This document shows, piece after piece, positions 44,701 through 53,129 of a DNA stretch of 64,000 bases. The notes beneath the pieces were generated by a model, which worked only from the letters and a program-made list of their open reading frames with translations, made no database searches and was not told where the DNA came from. The first letter of the stretch is position 1. Each line of letters starts with the position of its first letter. The stretch spans positions 372,001-436,000 of the forward strand of contig NZ_CP010429.1 of NCBI RefSeq assembly GCF_000974425.1. Direction: 5' to 3'. This stretch comes from Spirosoma radiotolerans (lineage in GTDB: Bacteria > Bacteroidota > Bacteroidia > Cytophagales > Spirosomataceae). Made by a program: the position numbers and the translations under genes.

Positions 44701-45409
44701 ATCGGGCAGTGGCTCGGGCGGCAATGGCTCCTACAGCTACGCCTGGAGTGGCCCCAACGGGTTTACCAGCACCTTGCCTAACCCGACGCTGGCCCTCTCA
44801 ACATCGGCTCAAAGTGGCACCTATACCTTGACCGTAACCGATACGCAAGGCTGTTCGGGTACAGCCACCACGGCAGTCACCGTGGCCACGCAGCCTAGTC
44901 TGAGCATTAGCGGCTCGCCCAGCCTGACAATCTGTTCGGGGCAAAGCACCACCCTCTCGGTGACGGGCGATGGAGGGGCGCCCATTACCTGGACCAACAG
45001 CCTGGGGCAAAGCGGCACGGGCGCCACCATCAATTTTGCCGGACTGATCAACGTGAGTGGCAGTCCACAAACCGTTACCTACGTCATTTTAGCGAATGCG
45101 GGTACCTGTAGCGACAGCAAAACCGTTACCGTGACCATCAACCCGGTTCCGACGATCAAAGTCACGCCATTGCAGGCCGTAGTTTGTGCCACGGAGCAAA
45201 CAACCGTCACCGCCACGGCCAGTTCGCCCACGGCGACGATCAACTGGAGCCGCAGCCCGGCCACGCCCACGCCGGCCAGCGGTACGGGCACCGGCAGCGT
45301 GACGATAACCGAAACCTTACCAGCAGGGGCATATACGTACTCGTTCACGGCCACGCAGGGCGGCTGCACCAGTTCCCCCGCGACCTCGCAGGTAACCGTC
45401 AACAATTAA
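41732..45409 (+). CDS. Secreted LamG/DUF11/Ig-like adhesin
   Basis: A 1225-aa protein. The ATG at 41732 has an SD-like AAGGAG four bases before it, which is unusual for this phylum. An extended N-terminus (about 50 polar residues) precedes the hydrophobic signal (WQWLFALVGLLGGWL) ending GQAQ. Order: LamG-like jelly roll (about 85-300, YYSFENTFND); a DUF6923-like propeller region (about 325-560); DUF11 (about 565-700, FDITLSNNGPSPAADL); then Ig-like repeats to the end (SQVTVNN). Unlike its neighbours it lacks the 270-residue shared N-terminal domain. Its final third shares a near-identical 921-bp block with the next adhesin. No T9SS C-terminal domain recognised. Confidence 0.85.
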   Translation: MRTKLTIAMSTMYTIQADRTVARPAGGPRTNAPVQPIAVRSGSLSGRLHEPVRWGGWQWLFALVGLLGGWLVPQAGQAQTFCAPDATAYYSFENTFNDQSAYNDISFPATTEDITSTFSLPTFSTTAKVGVRSASFNGAQYLRYDNASGYMHNGGNSTSIMFWFKANAPTSGIQTLFEQGDLTNGLAVRLNAGTLQARLRTLSGTTVDLAGPAITDNNWHHVALIYQINTTSTVRLYLDGSQVSSGTLTLQLGTVVTPGGIGASLIGDVWAASTVNGNYFNGLIDDFVYSLGPDVNNVPGIGPSAFTQTDITNYLNCVNGFATNSFTCDGSVFIAQQPTGTTNTALKKFVYANNSFTTIDGTGSMLYNAAGYNRVDNKIYAISMNNGSLIRVGANGVIEDLGYVTGLPVLGYNTADISPAGIMYIANSSDGIAYAVNLNTIPYTATAVTMSSAVYVGDWSLNPGDNLLYSVDQSGRIEKINPTTGAVSIVSPTNGFLPAGVYGAIWFDQFNNMYAYENFTGAIQRYNTVTNSWSTVVSSGAAISQNDAAACPQTYAEPQIAKVIQSQSGNRVTFDITLSNNGPSPAADLIARDVLPTGLVFQSAQVLDANSASLASTAYTLSTPAVGANGTVQLTVKNLNVGTDNRVILRLTAQATTGTCSLTVTNRAEITSAFGQTTNNGATDCNTADNTTNIPGDVASNNEACVPVSFSLTPAAPTATPSSTSLCSGGVFTLNYTNVPSGQTVSWVRMPDSLTGTGSLSQALSATGTSPISYTYTAVHSNIYGCPSQPTVTVVTVNPVPILTPSVCSQTICSGQTGAITFNSSVPATINWLRVEDNTTGTGNISQLFNTAGTYTYKIWGVSSSASCPSSTTITCTIVVNNCCTLVASASASNTVVCVGQTISLASTVTGNAGAVTYAWSGPNGFTSNLANPTIPSATSAMSGIYTLTVSDPTASTACIKTATVTITVGSLVASASSNSPLCTAGTLALSGSGSGGNGSYSYAWSGPNGFTSTLPNPTLALSTSAQSGTYTLTVTDTQGCSGTATTAVTVATQPSLSISGSPSLTICSGQSTTLSVTGDGGAPITWTNSLGQSGTGATINFAGLINVSGSPQTVTYVILANAGTCSDSKTVTVTINPVPTIKVTPLQAVVCATEQTTVTATASSPTATINWSRSPATPTPASGTGTGSVTITETLPAGAYTYSFTATQGGCTSSPATSQVTVNN
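44113..45033 (+). repeat. 921-bp block nearly identical to 47481-48401
   Basis: The Ig-like repeat region here and at 47481-48401 differ at only about five bases (examples near 44,599, 44,725 and 44,735). The first 270 bp recur at 50864-51134, and a shorter part again near 54,289-54,453. The identity exceeds that of surrounding sequence. Confidence 0.85.
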
Positions 45410-45480
45410 CCGTCGCTGACGGATTCGGCAGCTCATTTACAACAGGATCTCTATCAACTTTTATAACTCGAATACAGACA

Positions 45481-46254
45481 ATGAAAACAACGATCAACAT
45501 CCTACTGGCACTTTTTGTCTTTGTTGCCGGTTCGCTGGTGGCTCGGGCGCAGGTGAAAATCGGGGACAACCCCACTACCATTCACGCCGGTTCCGTGCTC
45601 GAACTGGAAAGTACTAACCAGGGCCTTCGGATGCCGAAAATTGCTTTGACCAATACAACCACCTGGGCACCCATGCTGGGTTCAGGAACAGTTCCGGCAG
45701 CGCCCGGTATGCACGTGTACAACACTAACCCGAACATTACCTCAACCAATACCTCTTACCCAACACTAGCGGCTAAAATTGGGGAATATTATTGGGATGG
45801 AACGGGCTGGGTAGCCATTGGGGGGACTCAAAGCACCGACGCAGTCCTCCGGGTCGAATTTGCGGGGTCTCAGTCAGTTACAACAGGAGGGATTGTAAAT
45901 TTCATCTCAAAAAAATTCGATAAAGGAACAAACTTTGACTTAACCACCGACAAGTTTACCGCGCCATCCGCTGGTTATTATCTCATAAACTTTAACGTTA
46001 ACTGCGGGACTCCTGAAATATTAGGCTACGCAACAGGGCGGTTTGCTTTTCTGGTTGTCAATGGAACAGGCGATCGAATTTTATTCAATGACAATGTCAT
46101 TGCAGGTTCTGGCTTTGCCCGCACTACTCCCGCTTTGTTAAATCTTAATGCCGGAGATACTGTCTGGATAACCGTTGGTGATGCCGGCGGTGGAAGTACT
46201 GGTGGTTGGCGGTTTGGTTCGGCCATTCTGGAAATCACCAAACTATCCAATTAG
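45481..46254 (+). CDS. Small secreted QVKIG-type protein
   Basis: A 257-aa protein from ATG at 45481; the frame extends upstream but only into the preceding adhesin. The signal peptide ends ARAQ and the mature start is VKIGDNPTTIHAGSVLELES. A stretch with the YPTLAAKIGEYYWDGTGWVA motif follows, which is shared by three of the four paralogues. The C-terminal 130 residues look like a C1q/TNF-type jelly roll (FTAPSAGYYLINFNV, FLVVNGTGDRILFN). It lies 71 bp after the adhesin and is followed by a leader hairpin and the next adhesin, in the repeated two-gene order. Confidence 0.75.
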   Translation: MKTTINILLALFVFVAGSLVARAQVKIGDNPTTIHAGSVLELESTNQGLRMPKIALTNTTTWAPMLGSGTVPAAPGMHVYNTNPNITSTNTSYPTLAAKIGEYYWDGTGWVAIGGTQSTDAVLRVEFAGSQSVTTGGIVNFISKKFDKGTNFDLTTDKFTAPSAGYYLINFNVNCGTPEILGYATGRFAFLVVNGTGDRILFNDNVIAGSGFARTTPALLNLNAGDTVWITVGDAGGGSTGGWRFGSAILEITKLSN

Positions 46255-46325
46255 GCCGTGCCTTCGGGCTTTGTCGGTACGATCATCCTGTTTCGGGCAA
46301 TGCGTAAAAACTGCCCGAGCCTCAG

Positions 46326-46419
46326 CCTTCCACCTGGTACGAAGGCAACCCGTTCTTTTCAGTTCCAGGCAGATTCAGTCATTCAGTAGAAGATAATACA
46401 GATTTTAACTCATAATTCG
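46326..46419 (+). promoter_or_regulatory. Conserved adhesin leader, copy 2
   Basis: A hairpin with stem GCCTTC/GAAGGC (46325-46330 and about 46341-46346), then CCGTTCTTTT and a TTTTAACTC tract just before the start ATGATGGGG of the next adhesin. Confidence 0.55.
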
Positions 46420-48777
46420 ATGATGGGGATTTTTACCAAAAAACACAGGTTCGGGATCGTTCTGACATTTGTGTTGACCGTCATAGCCCAGTGGGTACAC
46501 GCTCAGTCCGGCAGTTTTGGCAGCACCTTTGCGCACACAAAAGCCGAAACGGCTATTTATAAGCAGCACAACTTCGTGACCGGCAGCGGCACCATCAACG
46601 CCGGGATCATCGGGTCGGAGCGGCAACCCATTATCGGGATGTACAGCTTTGTTAACCCCAACGGCACCTGGATCAACGCTAGCAGCACGGCGTTTGTGGA
46701 TGGCTACGTGCGTACCTACCAATCCGGTGCGTTTACCTTCCCCATCGGCGATAACAATAAATACCGCCCGGCTGCGGTTTCGGCCTCGTCGAGTTCGGCG
46801 CCCACCACGGCGGCCTATTTCGGCGTCGATCCAAGTCTGGCCACCACCAGCAACCTGATGGGCGGCAACTACGGCGTGTTGCCCGCAGGCGGCCCGTTTT
46901 CCACTGCCTCCAAAGCAACGGGCGTCGGCGTGGTTGATAACGTCGAATACTGGGACATCGACGGCAACACCCCGGCTAAAATTACGCTGACCTGGGATGC
47001 CAACACGCCCATCAGTGCCATGGTCGGTGCCAACCTGAACAACCTGACCATTGTCGGTTGGGATGGTACCCAATGGGTCGCCATTCCCTCGACGGTGGAT
47101 GCTAGCTCTTTGGCGCAGAATACCAGTGCTAGTACCTTCAATGGCCTGAGTGCATCGGTGACGGCGGGTTCGATTACCACCAACGCGACCGTCGTACCCG
47201 GTTCTTATACGGTTTACACCCTGGCAGGCGCGTGCCCGACTATTACCATCACGCCCAGCGTTACCAGCCTGTCGATCTGCTCCGGCGTGGAGGCTGCGAT
47301 CAGTTACACCACCAGCCCAACGGGCCAGCAGGTGCTCTGGAATCGGATGCCGGGCAACCTGAGCGGTATTGGTAACATCAGCGATTACCCAACGGCTTCC
47401 GGCACTACACCGGTGAGCTATACCTACACAGCTTCAACGGCACCAATAGTTGGTTGTCCCACCAATACAACCGTCACGACTGTGACGGTCAACCCGGTGC
47501 CGATCCTGACCCCTTCGGTTTGTTCCCAAACGATCTGTTCGGGCCAGACCGGGGCCATCACCTTCAACTCTAGTGTGCCGGCCACCATCAACTGGCTGCG
47601 GGTGGAAGACAACACCACGGGTACGGGCAACATCAGCCAGTTATTCAACACGGCCGGCACCTACACCTATAAAATCTGGGGTGTCTCGTCGTCGGCTTCC
47701 TGTCCCTCGTCGACCACCATCACCTGTACCATTGTTGTCAACAACTGCTGTACACTGGTGGCCAGTGCATCGGCCAGCAACACGGTGGTTTGCGTGGGGC
47801 AGACCATCAGCCTGGCCTCGACCGTTACGGGCAATGCCGGGGCGGTGACCTACGCCTGGAGCGGTCCCAACGGTTTCACCAGCAACCTGGCCAACCCCAC
47901 CATTCCCTCGGCAACCTCAGCCATGAGCGGTATCTATACCCTCACCGTCAGCGATCCCACCGCCAGTGCGGCCTGTATCAAAACCGCTACAGTAACGATC
48001 ACGGTCGGCTCTTTGGTCGCCAGTGCCAGTAGCAACAGCCCCCTCTGTACCGCCGGTACATTGGCCTTATCGGGCAGTGGCTCGGGCGGCAATAGCTCCT
48101 ATAGCTACGCCTGGAGTGGCCCCAACGGGTTTACCAGCACCTTGCCTAACCCGACGCTGGCCCTCTCAACATCGGCTCAAAGTGGCACCTATACCTTGAC
48201 CGTAACCGATACGCAAGGCTGTTCGGGTACGGCCACCACGGCAGTCACCGTGGCCACGCAGCCCAGTCTGAGCATTAGCGGCTCGCCCAGCCTGACAATC
48301 TGTTCGGGGCAAAGCACCACCCTCTCGGTGACGGGCGATGGAGGGGCGCCCATTACCTGGACCAACAGCCTGGGGCAAAGCGGCACGGGCGCCACCATCA
48401 ACGTTGCCGGGCTGGGTAACACCACCGGCCAACCACAGACGATAACGTACACGATCCGGGCACAGAGCGGCAATTGTTCCGACACCAAAACGGTCACACT
48501 GACCATCAACCCCGCCCCGGTACTGAAAGTAACACCCGTACAGGCTATTGTTTGTTTGGCGGAACAAACCACCGTGTCGGCAACGACTATGCCGACCACT
48601 GTAACCATCAACTGGAGTCGAACGCCCGCTACCCCTACGCCGGCCAGCGGGAGCGGAACCGGGAGCGTGACAGTGAACGAAACCTTACCAGCGGGCACCT
48701 ACACGTATACCTTCACCGCCACACAGGGCGGCTGTACAAGCGCACCGGTAACCTCGCTGGTAACCGTAAGCAACTAA
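46420..48777 (+). CDS. Secreted Ig-like adhesin, module B
   Basis: A 785-aa protein starting MMGIFTKKH, signal peptide ending VHAQ. The shared N-terminal domain (about 30-270) has the same landmarks as module A. It is followed by five Ig-like repeats; residues about 355-660 are encoded by the 921-bp block almost identical to the end of the preceding LamG protein. It ends ...SLVTVSN. No T9SS sorting domain is visible. It is preceded by a leader hairpin and followed by a small QVKIG gene. The near-identical blocks suggest recombination between modules. Confidence 0.82.
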   Translation: MMGIFTKKHRFGIVLTFVLTVIAQWVHAQSGSFGSTFAHTKAETAIYKQHNFVTGSGTINAGIIGSERQPIIGMYSFVNPNGTWINASSTAFVDGYVRTYQSGAFTFPIGDNNKYRPAAVSASSSSAPTTAAYFGVDPSLATTSNLMGGNYGVLPAGGPFSTASKATGVGVVDNVEYWDIDGNTPAKITLTWDANTPISAMVGANLNNLTIVGWDGTQWVAIPSTVDASSLAQNTSASTFNGLSASVTAGSITTNATVVPGSYTVYTLAGACPTITITPSVTSLSICSGVEAAISYTTSPTGQQVLWNRMPGNLSGIGNISDYPTASGTTPVSYTYTASTAPIVGCPTNTTVTTVTVNPVPILTPSVCSQTICSGQTGAITFNSSVPATINWLRVEDNTTGTGNISQLFNTAGTYTYKIWGVSSSASCPSSTTITCTIVVNNCCTLVASASASNTVVCVGQTISLASTVTGNAGAVTYAWSGPNGFTSNLANPTIPSATSAMSGIYTLTVSDPTASAACIKTATVTITVGSLVASASSNSPLCTAGTLALSGSGSGGNSSYSYAWSGPNGFTSTLPNPTLALSTSAQSGTYTLTVTDTQGCSGTATTAVTVATQPSLSISGSPSLTICSGQSTTLSVTGDGGAPITWTNSLGQSGTGATINVAGLGNTTGQPQTITYTIRAQSGNCSDTKTVTLTINPAPVLKVTPVQAIVCLAEQTTVSATTMPTTVTINWSRTPATPTPASGSGTGSVTVNETLPAGTYTYTFTATQGGCTSAPVTSLVTVSN
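47481..48401 (+). repeat. 921-bp block nearly identical to 44113-45033
   Basis: Second copy of the Ig-repeat block at a constant offset of 3368 bp. Synonymous differences predominate. Confidence 0.85.
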
Positions 48778-48848
48778 CCGTCGCCGACGGACTCGGCACC
48801 CAAACGTAACTGAAGACACAATTTCATTTTATAACTCGAATGCAGACA

Positions 48849-49616
48849 ATGAAAACAACGATCAACTTCATACTGGCGGTAGTAGCTTTCATTGCCAGTT
48901 CGCTCATAGCGCAGGCACAGGTGAAAATCGGAACCAATACAACCGTTATTGCTCCCGGTTCGGCGCTGGAGGTGGAATCCGCCGATAAGGGCATCCGTAT
49001 GCCGCAGGTTTCCCTGACCAATACCACCACCTGGGCTCCGGTTCTGGGGACAGGGACGGTAGCAACTTCGCCGGGAATGCACGTCTACAATACCAATCCT
49101 TCCATTACGTCAACCAATGAAAAATACCCGACCCTGGATCAAAAGATTGGGGAGTATTACTGGGATGGTACCGGTTGGGTAGCCATAGGTCAAACCCAAA
49201 GTGCTGATGCGGCCTTGCGAGTTTCTATGTCAACCAGCACGTTAGTAAATTCTGGTATCGTTTACAAAGTGAACTATACAACCACTGAATTTGATAAAAA
49301 CTCCAATTTCAATCTTTCAACGGACGAGTTTACAACTCCTTCATCAGGATTCTATTTGGTTTCATTTTACATTGAATCTACGGCTAACGTAGCCAGCGGG
49401 ACAGGCCGGGCTGCTTTTATTTACGTAAATGGCGCTCTGTACCGTAAACTAATCAATGATTTTGTGCCAGCCAACACCGGATTTTCCAGAACCATTCCTG
49501 TTGTTGTCAAATTGTCTGCTGGTGACAAAGTCACGATGCAAGTGCAAAGCAATCCTTCCTTTGCCGACTGGACTTATTCAGTTTCATCGCTGGAAATAGT
49601 CAAACTTTCAAATTAG
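48849..49616 (+). CDS. Small secreted QVKIG-type protein
   Basis: A 255-aa protein; ATG at 48849 follows the same AACTCGAATGCAGACA context as the 45,481 gene, and ATG at 48840 is the alternative. The signal peptide ends AQAQ. The mature start VKIGTNTTVIAPGSALEVES and the IGEYYWDGTGWVA motif are shared with its paralogues. The C-terminal half has FTTPSSGFYLVSFYIE and FIYVNGALYRKL, again a C1q/TNF-like jelly roll. It is placed between two adhesins and lacks any membrane anchor. Confidence 0.75.
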   Translation: MKTTINFILAVVAFIASSLIAQAQVKIGTNTTVIAPGSALEVESADKGIRMPQVSLTNTTTWAPVLGTGTVATSPGMHVYNTNPSITSTNEKYPTLDQKIGEYYWDGTGWVAIGQTQSADAALRVSMSTSTLVNSGIVYKVNYTTTEFDKNSNFNLSTDEFTTPSSGFYLVSFYIESTANVASGTGRAAFIYVNGALYRKLINDFVPANTGFSRTIPVVVKLSAGDKVTMQVQSNPSFADWTYSVSSLEIVKLSN

Positions 49617-49707
49617 AAAATTTGGTTGAGCACATCACTTTTCATTGATCCTGTTCAATAAGCGCGCCTATGCATTTTGCTTAATTAAATAGGGCAATGA
49701 AACCCGG

Positions 49708-49802
49708 CCTTCCAACTGCTACGAAGGCAAGCCGTTCTCGTTCCAAATCCTAGCAGAAGTAATCATTTGGTAGTTAAAATAATAGTTCTAATTCGTAATA
49801 AC
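49708..49802 (+). promoter_or_regulatory. Conserved adhesin leader, copy 3
   Basis: A hairpin (GCCTTC/GAAGGC, 49707-49728) followed by GCCGTTCTCGTTCC and an AT-rich tract ending before ATGATGGGAA. Confidence 0.55.
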
Positions 49803-52151
49803 ATGATGGGAAAGTATACAAAAAAGCACGGCTGGACCATCGTTCTGACGGTTGTGTTTACCATCAGTAGCCTTCTGGTTCGCGCCCAGTCCAGCGGCAG
49901 TTTTGGCAACACATTTGTCCACACCAACGAAGAGATGGGCATTTTTGTGCAGCATAACTTCCTGAACGGTGGGTCGGGTATACTGCCGGGGATTGTGGGC
50001 ACCGAACGCAACAACCCCAAAGGTTTCGTGAGCTTTAACACGGGCTCAAGCTGGGTGTCGGCTTCGTCGGCGGCTTATACAGACGGCTACGTCATGACGC
50101 GGCAAACCGGCGCGTTTACCTTCCCCATCGGCGACAACAATAAATACCGCCCGGCGGCCGTGTCGGCCTCCTCAGCAGCAGCGCCCGCTTCGGCGGCCTA
50201 TTTCGCCATCGACGGCACGCTCGCTGTGACGAGCAGCCTGAAAGGCGGCAATGAACCCGTGCTGCCCACCGGCGGCCCGTTCCCGACCGCTACCAAAGCT
50301 ACCAATGTCGGTATCGTGGATAACGTCGAATACTGGGACATTGACGGTACCACTCCAGCCAAAATCACGCTGACCTGGGATGCCAATACGCCCATCAGCA
50401 CGATGGTGGGAAGCAACCTAAACAACCTCACCATCGTGGGCTGGGACGGTACCAAGTGGGTCGCCATTCCCTCGACGGTCGATGCGAGCTCCCTGAATTT
50501 ATCCACCAGCGCGAGTGTCTTCAATGGTTCATCCAGTTCTCTGACGGTGGGTTCGATTACCACCAATGCGACCCTTGTTCCGAGTTCATTCACCGTCTAT
50601 ACGCTGGCGGGGGCCTGTCTTACCACCAGCATCACACCTGACCTCACCAGCCTGAGCATCTGCTCGGGCGATCAGGCTGCTATTACCTATACAACCATTC
50701 CTGCCGGGGCGCAGGTCGTCTGGAGCCGCAACCCTGGAACAGGATCGAACCTCGGCAACGTCATTGATTTTCCGACGGCCACGGGTACCACGCCGGTGAG
50801 CTATACTTACACGGCCTCCATTACGCCGTATGTGGGTTGCCCAACTGCGACAACTACCACCGTTGTGACGGTCAACCCGGTGCCGATCCTGACCCCTTCG
50901 GTTTGTTCCCAAACGATCTGTTCGGGCCAGACCGGGGCCATCACCTTCAACTCCAGTGTGCCGGCCACCATCAACTGGCTGAGGGTGGAAGACAACACCA
51001 CGGGTACGGGCAACATCAGCCAGTTATTCAACACGGCCGGCACGTATACCTACAAGATCTGGGGTGTCTCGTCGTCGGCTTCCTGTCCCTCGTCGACCAC
51101 CATCACCTGTACCATTGTTGTCAACAACTGCTGCGACCTGGTAGCTTCCGCATCACCCGTTTCGGCCACCAATTGCAGCCCGGTCAACAGCGGCTCTATG
51201 CTGATTACGTATACGGGCACCGGTAGTTACCAATATAGCCTAAATGGCGCAGCCGCTCAGCCCTTGGGCACCAGCCCCTTTACCGTCAGTGGTCTGGCCC
51301 CTGGCAGTTACACCCTGGTGGTGCAGCAGATAGGGGATCCGACCTGTTTGCAGACCATCGTGGCCACCATCGGTGGCCCACCTGCGCTGTCGGCCTCGGC
51401 CCTGAGCAATAGCCCTCAGTGTACCAGTGGTACCTTGTCGCTGTCGGCCCTGCCAGGAAGCAGTGGTACATACACCTACGCCTGGACGGGCCCCAATGGT
51501 TTTGTGAGCAGCCTGCAATACCCCACCTTACCCCTGTCGACGACGGCCCAAAGTGGCATTTATCAGGTGGTGGTGACCAATGCGGGGAGTGGATGTTCGG
51601 CCACGGCAACGACGAGTGTGGTGGTAACGGTTCAACCCAGCCTGACGGTGAGTGGGGGCACAAGCCAGACGATCTGTTCGGGCCAGAGCACCACCCTATC
51701 GGTGGGTGGCGCAGGCGGAGCCAATGTTAGCTGGATCAACAGCGTGGGCCAGAGCGGGACGGGCAGTAACATCGTCTTTCCAGGTATCGGCAACCTAAAT
51801 GGCAGTCCGCAAACGATCACCTATGTCATTACGGCCAGCGCAGGGGCTTGTTCCGACTCGAAAACCGTCACGTTAACGATCAATCCCGCACCCGTTTTGA
51901 AGGTCGTGCCTCAGCAGTTAGTTGTCTGTGCGCTGGAACAAAGCAGCGTCACGGCGATGGCCTTACCGGCCACGGCGACCATCAACTGGAGCCGCAGCCC
52001 GGCCACCCCTGGCCCGGCGAGCGGGACGGGAACGGGCAGCGTCACGGTCAGGGAAACCTTACCGGCGGGCAGCTACACCTATACCTTCACGGCTAGCCAG
52101 GGAGGCTGTGCCGGTACGCCGGTGACCACACAGCTAACGGTGAATAACTAA
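49803..52151 (+). CDS. Secreted Ig-like adhesin, module C
   Basis: A 782-aa protein from ATG at 49803; an upstream TTG in frame is rejected because the paralogues start with MMG. Signal peptide ends VRAQ. The shared N-terminal domain (about 30-270) is followed by Ig-like repeats. A 270-bp segment is near-identical to the previous modules. A distinct SprB-like repeat (NCSPVNSGSMLITYTGTGSY near 455) is unique to this member. It ends ...TTQLTVNN without a recognised sorting domain. The stop overlaps a following ATG by one base. Confidence 0.82.
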   Translation: MMGKYTKKHGWTIVLTVVFTISSLLVRAQSSGSFGNTFVHTNEEMGIFVQHNFLNGGSGILPGIVGTERNNPKGFVSFNTGSSWVSASSAAYTDGYVMTRQTGAFTFPIGDNNKYRPAAVSASSAAAPASAAYFAIDGTLAVTSSLKGGNEPVLPTGGPFPTATKATNVGIVDNVEYWDIDGTTPAKITLTWDANTPISTMVGSNLNNLTIVGWDGTKWVAIPSTVDASSLNLSTSASVFNGSSSSLTVGSITTNATLVPSSFTVYTLAGACLTTSITPDLTSLSICSGDQAAITYTTIPAGAQVVWSRNPGTGSNLGNVIDFPTATGTTPVSYTYTASITPYVGCPTATTTTVVTVNPVPILTPSVCSQTICSGQTGAITFNSSVPATINWLRVEDNTTGTGNISQLFNTAGTYTYKIWGVSSSASCPSSTTITCTIVVNNCCDLVASASPVSATNCSPVNSGSMLITYTGTGSYQYSLNGAAAQPLGTSPFTVSGLAPGSYTLVVQQIGDPTCLQTIVATIGGPPALSASALSNSPQCTSGTLSLSALPGSSGTYTYAWTGPNGFVSSLQYPTLPLSTTAQSGIYQVVVTNAGSGCSATATTSVVVTVQPSLTVSGGTSQTICSGQSTTLSVGGAGGANVSWINSVGQSGTGSNIVFPGIGNLNGSPQTITYVITASAGACSDSKTVTLTINPAPVLKVVPQQLVVCALEQSSVTAMALPATATINWSRSPATPGPASGTGTGSVTVRETLPAGSYTYTFTASQGGCAGTPVTTQLTVNN
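50864..51134 (+). repeat. Third copy of the start of the shared Ig block
   Basis: The first 270 bp of the 921-bp block recur here with few changes; identity ends near the AACTGCTG codons, where module C switches to a different repeat. Confidence 0.8.
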
Positions 52152-52204
52152 TGGATAATCAGACAACCAGGAGACAGATGACCTTTTATAAATCGCTTAC
52201 AAAC

Positions 52205-52972
52205 ATGAAGACAACTCTCAACCATACACTTGCCATCGTTGCCTTTTTCGTCAGCACATTGGTGGCTCAGGCCCAGGTCAAAATCGGTAACGTCCCCACC
52301 AGCATTAACGGGGGTTCTCTCCTGGAACTGGAGAGCACCAATAAAGGCTTGTTGATGCCGCGTATCAGCTTGACTAACACGACGACCTGGGGGTTGGCGG
52401 GAACACCTGCTGCGGGCATGCACGTGTACAACACCAATACAGCTATCACCTCGACCAATACTAGTTATCCCACGCTGGCGGCTAAAATCGGGGAGTATTA
52501 TTGGGATGGCACTGGCTGGGTAGCCTTGGCTCCGGTAGGTGTTCAGGATGCACCGGTTTTGTTTTCTGTTTCGAATGTAGGAAACCAAGTAGCTGCTGCT
52601 ACAACCACGCCGAAGGCGGATTACGGAATCAAACACTATGATAAAAACAACGTATTTGACCTGTCATCAGACTCATTTACTGTACCAGCAAATGGAACAG
52701 GTGTTTACCAGTTCAGTACAGTATTTGGTACCATTCAAGCTACCTATGCCCAGGGACTTTATGTGGGGTTATACATCAATGGAACGTTGGTCCGGACGAT
52801 AGCCATCGCTAACTGTCAGGCGAATGCCGCCGGTATCGCCGGAGGAGGGACCATTATTCATCCACTTACCGCCGGAGATGTAGTCGATATAAGATTTTTA
52901 CCATCGCTTCAAGCGGGACAGACCCTGACATTCTTTATTAGCAATTTGAGTGTCGCTTTTCTTTCAAAATAG
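52205..52972 (+). CDS. Small secreted QVKIG-type protein
   Basis: A 255-aa protein; ATG at 52205 is chosen by paralogy, with an alternative at 52151 overlapping the adhesin stop. The signal peptide ends AQAQ and the mature start is VKIGNVPTSINGGSLLELES. The IGEYYWDGTGWVA motif is present. The C-terminal half is jelly-roll-like (SFTVPANGTGVYQFSTVFG, LYVGLYINGTLVRTI). It directly precedes the leader of the giant adhesin. Its conserved position beside each adhesin suggests joint function. Confidence 0.75.
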   Translation: MKTTLNHTLAIVAFFVSTLVAQAQVKIGNVPTSINGGSLLELESTNKGLLMPRISLTNTTTWGLAGTPAAGMHVYNTNTAITSTNTSYPTLAAKIGEYYWDGTGWVALAPVGVQDAPVLFSVSNVGNQVAAATTTPKADYGIKHYDKNNVFDLSSDSFTVPANGTGVYQFSTVFGTIQATYAQGLYVGLYINGTLVRTIAIANCQANAAGIAGGGTIIHPLTAGDVVDIRFLPSLQAGQTLTFFISNLSVAFLSK

Positions 52973-53033
52973 AAGAGAAACGAACAATAAACTATGGTAT
53001 TCGGGGAATCAATCCAGAAACCCTAAATCCCGG

Positions 53034-53129
53034 CCTTCCAACTGCTACGAAGGCATCCTGTTCTGTTGCCGATCCAGTCAAAAGCAGCCATTCAGTAGTA
53101 AATAATAAAAGTTTTAACTCGTAATCAAG
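53034..53129 (+). promoter_or_regulatory. Conserved adhesin leader, copy 4
   Basis: A hairpin (GCCTTC/GAAGGC, 53033-53054), then a CTGTTCTGTTGCC stretch and a TTTTAACTCGTAAT tract before ATGATGGGG of the giant gene. Confidence 0.55.

Noticed and set aside
44798..45405. Long minus-strand frames inside the adhesin genes (also near 48.2-48.7 and 54-55 kb)
   Set aside because: They are shadows of the GC-rich repeated codons of the plus-strand adhesins and recur wherever the repeat recurs.
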